This document shows, one piece after another, positions 56,450 through 64,000 of a stretch of DNA of 64,000 nucleotides; the first letter of the stretch is position 1, and each line of letters begins with the position of its first letter. The DNA is from Proteles cristata cristata (Eukaryota > Chordata > Mammalia > Carnivora > Hyaenidae). The notes below the pieces were generated by a model. It saw only the letters and a program-made list of their open reading frames with translations. It did no database searches and was not told the origin of the DNA. The translations under genes and the position numbers were made by a program. The stretch is from the NCBI GenBank assembly GCA_017311185.1, contig JAESUZ010000354.1, positions 372,001 to 436,000 of the forward strand, written 5' to 3'.

Positions 56450-58370
56450 CAAAAAGGACAAGGAGTATATGAAATGAGTCCTCTTGAAATTATGAGTAAT
56501 TCAGAGAGGAGGTGCCTTGACTGGTTTCTCTTCCAGAAATTTCTGAAACCAGGAGCTTCCCTGAAGGATCCTGTATTTTCTGAGCCCAAAGCAGCCACAC
56601 AGTATGGCATACTGGAGAAGTGGGATGTTGCTACCATCCCCAGCATTGGGTTCCCAAAGGCTTACAGGGATGATAAGATTGAAGCTGAAATTCAAAAGCG
56701 GGTAACACTTCAAAATGGATATAAAGAGAAGCCCAGATGGCAGAATTAGCTGGTGACCCAGAAGTTACCCTGGTAAGGAGAAAAGCAGCTCCCTAGTGCT
56801 ATGCTCTACAAGATGGAGTTAACAGTAGGAGATGCTGACACAGAGTGGGGATTTATGGCTTCAATAAGGACAAGGGGATTGCACTAAAGCAGAGGCCATA
56901 TGGCATTACTTAACAGACAGAGGCAAGATGGATGAAATTACTGTCAGGGAAAACAAAGCCAAAGTGGCAACCAGGGTATCCTGACCCACAAAGATCTGTA
57001 ACTACAGCTAACAGACCATACTATTCCTAGGAGCAGGAAAGTTGCCTAGCAGCCTGTGGCATGTCAGGATATCCTCTCCTAGGTCAAGAACACGTTGTCA
57101 TAATCTGTACTCCATAGCTCTAAAAGATGTACAGCATTTGATGGGTCTCTGAATTTTAGAGGCAGCTTATATCATACTTGGGAATATTGCTCTGAGCCAT
57201 CTATCAGGTGACTCAGAAAGGTACCAGTTTTTAGTGGCATTCAGAGTAAGTGATGATTCTGCAGCAGGTCCAGTATGCATTTGTTCTGAAGCTCAGGTAA
57301 TATGATCCAACAGATTTAATAAAATTAGAGTATTCCCACTGAATAACAATGCAGAGTACAGTCCTTGACAAGCCCAAATAGAAGAGTCAAGTGCATATCC
57401 CCTCGGTTCTAGAATAAGGCCTAGCCTTCTGCAAGAGAAAACTACTCACCATCTGAAAAACAGTTCTTGAAGTGCTAAGGAGCCTTAGTAGAAGCTTAAG
57501 AGCCTGACAACAGGACACCAAGTAATTATATGTCTGGAACTGCCCATTGTGAACTGATATTATCCAATCCATCAAGTCATAATGTTAGATGGCTACAGCA
57601 GCAATTCATCATATGATTGAAATAGCATATCCAGACCAGGCACAAAGAGGTCTTGAAGGCATACATAACTTACATAAAGAACTGTCCCAGACTACTAGAA
57701 CTACTAAGTCCTACTGATGCGTCTCTCTCAGCTCAAGATCTTAGAGCCACAGGGGTTTACAGACCCAGTGGATCAACGACAAGAGGAGGAAAAACACCTA
57801 GGTCCTAGTTCCCTGATGGATTGGCTCTACACATGGGGGCTGGCTGCATATGATGCCACACTGGAGCCCCATCATAGGCGGCCTTGATGAAAGTGGGGAA
57901 GCAAAATCCTTCCAGTAGGCAAAGGTGAGAATAGGACATGAGGTCATTTACTTTGTATGAACAAAGAAACTACCTGTCCTGGAATGTAGTGAAACACCAA
58001 ATTCTGGGAACTGCTGAATGACTTCTCTTATTAGTCAGCTGTCTGAAAGGAATAAGAGACAAAAAAAAAAAAAATGTGCAGAGAGGCATATGGGTGAATG
58101 CACTGGAGAGAACACAAAACATTCAAAACATGTTCCTATCTGGGCTTCATATTACAACTTACTACAAAGTAACCACTGCCCCCACAGGTTGCACAAAGAC
58201 CCTAATGCAGTTGCTACGGGGGCAGAAATGAAGGCTATGCATGGGACAAACAGCACAGGACACCTCTTTCCAAGGTCACCGCCAAATGTCCAGCCTTCCA
58301 AGAGCAGAGTCTGATGCTGAACTCTAACCATGGAATTAACTCTTGAGGAGACAGGCCAGCCACTCACCGG

Positions 58371-58650
58371 CAGATTGATTTATCAGACAACTTCTACCTG
58401 GACTTTTGCTTACTGAAGTTGATACCTACTACACATGCAGGATTGTCTCCTTGGCCTACAGCCAGCATCTCCAAAGACTTACAGAACCCCAAATTTGGAG
58501 TGATATATCCTGCCAGTCATCAACTAAAGAACCTGTTTCTATGTCTATGGAGTTAAAACAATGGGTATTTGATCATTTGACCCACTAGCCTTACGATATA
58601 TCACATCACTCAGAAATAATCAGCCTAATGGCTTGATGAAATCTCAAATA
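58371..58650 (+). pseudogene. Integrase-core remnant within the ERV
   Basis: The most readable part of the provirus: a 60-codon frame from 58406 to 58588 followed, after a stop, by a recognisable continuation. At least one frameshift lies near 58385. The other catalytic acidic residues could not be placed with confidence. Confidence 0.62.
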
Positions 58651-58899
58651 AGGGCCACTCTGGGAACCACACCCTTGGAGTTTGGCACACTGTGTTCTGG
58701 GATTTGGAACTGAAGCAATGGCTGATGAACATGGGGCTGTCTCTAAAAACCAGAACCAACTGGCCAGAAAAATAAAGGGTAAGATAGAAAGTGCTATTTA
58801 TGTCCATTTCTCAGTGTGGGGAATTTGTTCTTCTTGTCCCTAAAACATAAGGCTCTGCTGAATTGGATTCTACTGAACCTGAACTTACACCTAGCACCT

Positions 58900-59230
58900 T
58901 GCCATTTTTGGTTCCTCATGAAAGGAGAACATCAAGCAAGGAAAGAAGTTACTATATTGGCAGTTGTAATTGATCCTGTTACTATGAAGAGTTGCTACTA
59001 TTCAATAAGGGGTCAGAAGAAGTATATATGGTACCTATAGGATTCTCTAGGACATCTCTTAGTGCTTCCATGCTGAGTAATAACTGTAAATGGGGAATTG
59101 CAGAAAATCATGGTCAACAAAGGTACAACGATGGAAGACTCACCTTCAAAGATGAAGTTCTAGTTTCCGTACCAGGCCAGAACCTTGTCTACACTGAAGT
59201 ACTGGCTGAAGGTGAGGGAGATATATAATG
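58900..59230 (+). pseudogene. dUTPase-like remnant downstream of integrase
   Basis: The frame at 58816-59040 carries a VVIDP stretch like the dUTPase motif that positions the substrate Asp, followed by a degraded Y-S-I segment. A second frame (58992-59228) continues the similarity. Both are broken. The assignment rests on motif memory and position. Confidence 0.42.
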
Positions 59231-59300
59231 AGAGATGGAGAAAAGAGATGAATACTAACTATGGCCCCAGAATAAGATGCAGAGGTAGTAGCAGAAGCTT

Positions 59301-59831
59301 GCTCCACTAACCCCTGCAGTTACATCTTTTGTAGATTTGGGAGGTGACCACAACTTCAAAGTCTCCATGAAGGATTAAAGATAATGGAGGGCATAAGCAA
59401 ACTAAAAGGCTCCAGTGGATGTACTGTATTGAATAGTTTTTGTACTTTCATTCACATCTTTCCTCAAACCATTTACTGCAACCACTGATGCAGCCACAAG
59501 CTTCTACATAGAAGCTTCTACCTGCAGTTGTACATAATAGTGTCTCACTTTCACCTTGCACAGCTGCCTGACTCTGCAGTGTGTGGATCTGTAAGAATTC
59601 ACTTAGCACTCATATGTGGAAATCCTGAAATATGCAAGGAAGATAACAGTTTACAAGGACACTATTGAATAATGGGGAATGGAAGCTGATGGCTAGATAA
59701 ACACTGCTCTCTTCTGTCCCTTTGGTGGAATAGAAATAGAGTACACTCTATCTTTCAGAGGAATAGGATAGAATCCAGCCATAGGGGCCTATCCTGCTAT
59801 TCAACGCAAGAATGTGTCCCTCTAGATTGTT
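59301..59831. other. Unassigned, possibly ERV 3' part or LTR
   Basis: No ORF. May hold the 3' end of the provirus, but no LTR partner was recognised. A short direct repeat (CTTCTACATAGAAGCTTCTA) lies at 59501-59520. Confidence 0.3.
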
Positions 59832-61021
59832 TCACTGGCAAATTCTATGAACATTTAAAGAAGGGAAAAAAAATACCAATTCTTCACAAACATTTTTAAA
59901 ACTGCAAGAGGAAAGAACATTACCAGTCTATGATGTCAGATATTATCCTGATATCTAAGCCAGATAAAAGTATCTCAAGAAAGGAAAACTTCACACTAAT
60001 ATCTGTCATAAGTAAGTATAGATGCAAAAATCTTGAACAAAATACTATCAAACTAAATTCAGTAACACATAAGAAGTATTACAAACTATGACTAAGTAGG
60101 ATTTATCTCAGGAATGTAAGGTTGGTTTAACATCAGAAAAATCAATCAATGTAACACACCGCGAAAACAGAAAAAGGTGGGGGGGGCAAAAAAACCCACA
60201 CATAACCAACCCAAAAGATATAGGGAAAAATTACATTTGACAAAATTTAAGAGCTTTTTATCATTAAAGGATTTTTAAAAAGGGAATAGAGGGCAACTTT
60301 CTCACCCCAATAAAGAGCACCTATGAAAGCACCCACAGCTAACATCAAAGTTAATTGTGAAAATATTAGGGCTTTATCCCTAAGATCAGGAAAGATACAA
60401 GGACGTTTGCTCTCCCCCCTTGTAATCCAAATTATATGAGAGGTGTGAGGCAGGGCAGTCTGGCAAGAAAATTAAATAAATGGCACTCAGACTGAAATGG
60501 TAAATGTAAAATTATCTCTCTTTTTCAGATGGCATGGCTCTATATATAGAATATCCTAAGAAACTCACTAAAAAACATTAGAATAAATAAGTTCAGCAAG
60601 TTTGCAAAGTGCAAGAGAAATTTACAAAATGTAGTTGCATGTCTACATACTAGCGATGAACAATCTGAAAATAAAATTAACAGTTCTATTTGCAATAGCA
60701 TCAAAAGGAATAAAATACTTAGGAACAAACAGAAGTATAAAATTTATACTGTTAAAATGATAAAACACTGTTCAAAGAAATTAAAGAAAAGCTTAACAAA
60801 TTAAAGGACATCCACGTTCATGGAGCAGAGGACTTCATATTGTTAACATGCTAATACTCATGAAAGCGATCTACAGAATGAACATAATCTCTATCAAAAC
60901 CCCAGTCAGCTTCTTTGTGGAAGTAACTGACAAGCTGATCCAAAAATTCATACAGAAATTCGAGGGTCTCAGAATAGCCAAAACAGTCCTGAAAAAAATA
61001 AGTAACATTGGAAGACTGACC
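59832..61021 (+). repeat. Old LINE-1 ORF2 (RT to C-terminal), part 1
   Basis: Plus-strand L1 ORF2 order: CACTGGCAAATTCTATGAAC, CAATTCTTCACAAACATTTT, TTATCTCAGGAATGTAAGGT, GGTTTAACATCAGAAAAATC, CTACATACTAGCGATGAACA and ACAAGCTGATCCAAAAATTC. It has many stops. Truncated at the 5' side and interrupted at 61022 by a MaLR LTR. Confidence 0.87.
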
Positions 61022-61382
61022 TTGCTTAGTCCATTTGGGCTGCTATGATAGAACCACAGACTGGATGTTTAAAAAACAGAAATTATTCACAGTTCTGAAG
61101 TCTGGCAAGTCCAGGATTCTCAGATGCCTAGTGATTTGGTGTCTCATGAGAGCTTACTTCCTGGTTCATACATGGCCTTTTTTTTTTTTCCTTCTGTATC
61201 TTCACATGATGTAAAGTGGGTGAGGAATCTCTCTAGAATCTCTTTACTGGACATCAATCCGACTTAGAGGAGGATTTCATCTTCCTAAACTAAGAAGGCT
61301 TTACCTCCCAAGAATTATTACATTGAGCATCAGAATTTAACATAGGAATTTGGGGGGGGATACAAATATTCACATGCTTCCC
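61022..61382 (-). repeat. MaLR (MST/MLT1A-like) LTR, antisense, inside L1
   Basis: CTTGCTTAGTCCATTTGGGC, TGCTATGATAGAACCACAGA, CAGTTCTGAAGTCTGGCAAG, TGGCCTTTTTTTTTTTCCTT, TTTGGGGGGGGATACAAATA and TTCACATGC give the antisense LTR order. L1 ORF2 sequence is continuous on either side of it. Confidence 0.78.
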
Positions 61383-61430
61383 CATTTCAAAATTTATTAC
61401 CAAGCTACAGTAATTATGACAGTGTGGCAC
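61383..61430 (+). repeat. Old LINE-1 ORF2, part 2
   Basis: CATTTCAAAATTTATTACCA followed by AGCTACAGTAATTATGACAG is typical L1 ORF2. The last 13 bases (61418-61430) are the left TSD of the following SINE. Confidence 0.85.
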
Positions 61431-61620
61431 CAGGGGAGCCTGGGTGGCTCAGTCAGTTAATCATTGGGCTCTTGGTTTCAGCTCAGGTCATGATCGAACT
61501 CACAGCGCAGAGCCTACTTGGGATTCACTCTCCTCCCTCCCTCCCTCCCTCCATCTGTCTCTCTCTCTTCCCTCCCCTTCAAAATAAATAAATAAACTTT
61601 AAAAAATTTAAAGAAAGAGA
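61431..61620 (+). mobile_element. CAN SINE inside L1, 13-bp TSD
   Basis: Head CAGGGGAGCCTGGGTGGCTC, TCAGCTCAGGTCATGATCGA, a shortened middle with no B box, AGAGCCTACTTGGGATTCAC, CCTC repeats and AAATAAATAAATAAACTTT tail. GACAGTGTGGCAC is present at 61418-61430 and 61621-61633. A deletion has removed about 25-30 bp around the B box. Confidence 0.93.
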
Positions 61621-62990
61621 GACAGTGTGGCACTGGCATAAGGCTATACATATAGACCAATGGAATGGAACTGAGGATCCAGAAGCGTACCTTCACATAT
61701 ATGGTCAATTGATTCTTGACGAAGGTACCAAGATAATTCAATGGGCAAAAGAGTGGCCTGTCAACAAAAGGTTCTGGGACAACAGGATATGCACATGCAG
61801 AAGAATCAAGTGTGTCATTTTTTCACACACCATACACAAAAATGAACTCCAAATGGACCATAGACCTGCATAAATGGAAGGACTGAAACTATAAAACTCT
61901 TAGAAGAAAATATAGGAGTACATCTTCATGACTTTCAGATAGACAAAGTCTTTCGGTATTTAATGACAAAAGAATAAAACAGATAAACTGGCCTGCATCA
62001 AATTTCAAAACATTTGCCCCTGAAAAAAATACCATTAAAAAAGTTTTTAAAAATGTACAGAATAGGAAAAAAATTTTCACATCATGTATCTGATAAAGCA
62101 CTTGTATCTAAAAGATAAAAAGCACTCCTAAAATTCAGTTAAGAAAAACACAAATAACTCAATGGAAAAATGGGCAAAGGATCTGACTAGACATTTTTTT
62201 TCCAAAGATAGATCAATGGCCTGCAAGCATGAGAAAGATGTTCAACTTCATTAGCTATCAGGGAAAAGCAACACAAAACCACTATGTGATACTGTTTTAT
62301 ATCCCCTACAGTGGCTAAAATCAAAGAGACAGATAATAACAAGTGTTGATAAGGATCTAGAGAAATTGAAGCCCTCGACATTGCTAGATGGATGGAAATG
62401 ACTTTGGAAAGTAGGCAAAACATTAAACATAGGGTTACATAGGATCCATCAATCCCATTCCTAGGAATATAACCAAGAAAATTGAAAAACATATGTTCAC
62501 AAAAACTTGTAATATTCCCAGCATTTATAATAGCCAAAAAACAGAGACAACTGAAATGTCCACCAAATGATGAATGGATAAATAAAATGTGGTTTGTTCA
62601 TGCAAGGGAATGGTATTTGGCAATGAAAAGACATGAACTACTAATACATTCTACAACATGGATGAACCTTAAAAATACGCAAAGCGAGAGAAGCCAGTCT
62701 CATGTGATTCTATTTATAGAAAATGTCCAGAATAGGGAACTCTATAGTGACAGAAAGTAGACTGGTGGTTACTAGAATCTGGAAAGAGGTTGGGGAGAAA
62801 TGAGAAGCGGCTACTAACAGGAACAAGATTTCTTTTTGGGCTAATGAAAATGTTCTAACAATTGACTGTGAAGATGGATGCACAACTCTGAATATACTAG
62901 TAACTAGTGAATTGTGCATTTTAAGTGTCGGGATTTTAAGTTACATGATTTACATATCAATGAAGTTTTGTTTTTGATTTTTTTTTAAGG
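61621..62990 (+). repeat. Old LINE-1 ORF2 C-terminus and 3' UTR, part 3
   Basis: GCACTGGCATAAGGCTATAC, ATATATGGTCAATTGATTCT, AACTATAAAACTCTTAGAAG, AATGGGCAAAGGATCTGACT, AGGAATATAACCAAGAAAAT, TGGCAATGAAAAGACATGAA and AGTTTTGTTTTTGATTTTTT continue the L1 to its A-rich 3' end at about 62990-63010. The three L1 parts add up to about 2.6 kb. Confidence 0.9.
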
Positions 62991-63010
62991 AAGAATAAAA
63001 AAAAAAAAGA

Positions 63011-63855
63011 AGGCACACATGCCCTGGCTTGTCCTTTACTCCTGTTTTCCTCTCCCAAGTCCCTATTCCCTGGACCACCTGCTATAATAAACTAGCTGAC
63101 ACAAGTCCTGATTCAGACCCAGCTTTCTGGGAAGAAGCCAGGATAGAGATACATATTTGTGTGTAAGTGTATCTTTCTACTTGGAGAAACTATCAAAAGG
63201 TGATATGACTACCAACATCATCACCTAGAGAGATTCACAAATTCTTGGTCTCTGTATTTTTCTTCAATCTATGAGACAAAGGGAAACCCCACATACATAC
63301 CTACTCAGAGCTTTTCCTTTCAAAGATGGAGAGATAGGGCAAGAAAATTTACTGATATATTAATTTAGGGTTTTTAAAAATACTGGCATAGGAATAAATA
63401 AGAGGTGCTTTTTCCTCCTTCACCACTAAAAATCTTAAGTTCTGAACTTGGACACTCTATTTTAAAGGAAATATTAATGTTTTTGTGCCAAAAAGTTGAC
63501 AGGCATTCAAACAACTTCCTAACTACCATAGGTTTCCTTGAGGGAAGGACAGACAGATGAGAGAACTTATTCTGTGGTGGAAGTGGTCTGATTTTGGATC
63601 TACGGCACACAGTCCCCTACATGCAGAAATGTACCGGTCTCTAATACGATCTAGATAAGGGATCTGTGAATTTTTTCTACCAAATAGTCAATATGTTTAG
63701 GCTTTGTGGGCTACAAGGTCTCTGTCATAACTACTCACTTCTGCTCTGGTAGTGTAAAAGCAGCCAAAAGCTGCTGTCAACAAGAAGAAAATGAATGAGC
63801 ATGGCTACACATCAATAAAACTTTGTGAGAACTGTATCTCTTACAACAGAGACTA
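63011..63855. other. Unassigned DNA
   Basis: No gene or repeat recognised. 63700-63860 (GGCTTTGTGGGCTACAAGGT .. CATCAATAAAACTTTGTGAG) resembles an old LTR or hAT-type repeat with an AATAAA. Confidence 0.35.
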
Positions 63856-63856
63856 A

Positions 63857-64000
63857 TTTTTTTAATGTTTATTTTTTTTTTTGAGAGAGAGAGAGGCACA
63901 GAGGGACGGAGGGAGATAGGGAGTAAGAGGGAAGGGCAGAGAGAGAGGGAGACACAGAATCAAAAGCAGGCTCCAGGCTTTGAGCTGTCTGCACAGAGTC
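63857..64000 (-). mobile_element. CAN SINE, antisense, cut by window end
   Basis: TTTTTTTAATGTTTATTTTT, TTGAGAGAGAGAGAGGCACA, GAGAGAGGGAGACACAGAAT, AAGCAGGCTCCAGGCTTTGA and GCTGTCTGCACAGAGTC. The tRNA-like head lies beyond the window. Confidence 0.92.

Larger units (their letters stand above)
56450..59300 (+). pseudogene. Decayed endogenous retrovirus internal region (class III/ERV-L-like pol)
   Basis: A plus-strand stretch of about 2.8 kb with retroviral pol remnants in order and many stops and frameshifts. An RNase H-like segment lies at about 57805-57890. An integrase core-like segment lies at 58371-58650. It contains an EVDTYY-type motif at 58415-58432, whose Asp sits where the first catalytic Asp of retroviral integrases lies, and a later YHITHHS-like segment around 58593-58613. 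A dUTPase-like segment, with a VVIDP motif near 58964-58978, lies at about 58900-59230. Having dUTPase after integrase is a feature of ERV-L-type elements. 56474-56749 is open for 91 codons and could be gag-pro or RT sequence, but I do not recognise it. No env and no intact frame. The nearest LTR-like sequence (55757-56155) is MaLR, whose internal parts lack pol, so it is probably a separate insertion. Not capable of making a protein. Confidence 0.65.

Noticed and set aside
55757..59300. MLT1A-like LTR as the 5' LTR of the downstream ERV
   Set aside because: MaLR elements do not carry pol, and no matching 3' LTR follows. The two are more likely independent insertions.

Overview
This is mammalian nuclear DNA, almost certainly from a cat-like carnivore (Feliformia, most likely Felidae). 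The basis is 22 copies (one cut by the window edge) of a tRNA-Lys-derived carnivore SINE (CAN SINE). Its head reads like GGGGCGCCTGGGTGGCTCAG, it carries an internal GGTTCGAGCCCC-type B box, and its 3' part (CTCTGTGCTGAC..GCCTGGAGCCTG, CT-rich tract, AAATAAA tail) matches my recollection of the felid form rather than dog, bear or mustelid forms. Carnivore-type LINE-1 3' ends, ancient L1, L2, MIR, MaLR/MLT1 LTRs and DNA-transposon remnants fill most of the rest. There is no bacterial-style gene organisation, no rRNA, no intact tRNA, no CRISPR and no CpG island.

No protein-coding gene can be supported. Every ORF is short (the longest, 195 codons, runs into an antisense L1) and most of those that fall in repeats are explained by them. 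The window looks intergenic or deeply intronic. What can be annotated is a layered record of retrotransposition.

Layout: 1-2.2 kb, nothing firm. 2.2-7.2 kb, a MaLR LTR and a stack of L1 fragments, including a carnivore L1 with clear target-site duplications (TSDs) inside a much older L1. 7.2-20.7 kb, mostly unassigned DNA with CAN SINEs, MIRs, an MLT1 LTR and an old L1 3' UTR (16.0-17.3 kb). 20.7-22.3 kb, a 5'-truncated antisense L1 with a SINE inserted into its right-hand TSD. 24.5-33.6 kb, two MLT1 LTRs, a hAT-like relic, L2s, four SINEs and an LTR. 34.2-34.9 kb, a possible solo LTR and a tiny 3'-truncated tRNA-Met-like retropseudogene bounded by a perfect 17-bp TSD. 36.7-41.6 kb, a dense cluster of six SINEs among old L1 and L2. 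41.6-55.5 kb, sparse repeats including a Tigger-like element and a head-to-head MIR pair. 55.5-59.8 kb, LTR sequence and the decayed pol region of an ancient class III-like endogenous retrovirus (RNase H-like, integrase-like and dUTPase-like remnants). 59.8-63.0 kb, an old L1 ORF2/3' end interrupted by an antisense MaLR LTR and by a SINE. 63.0-64.0 kb, unassigned DNA and a SINE cut by the window end.

Family names are from memory of the repeat families, not from a database search. Boundaries are good to a few bases where TSDs are visible and otherwise to tens of bases.
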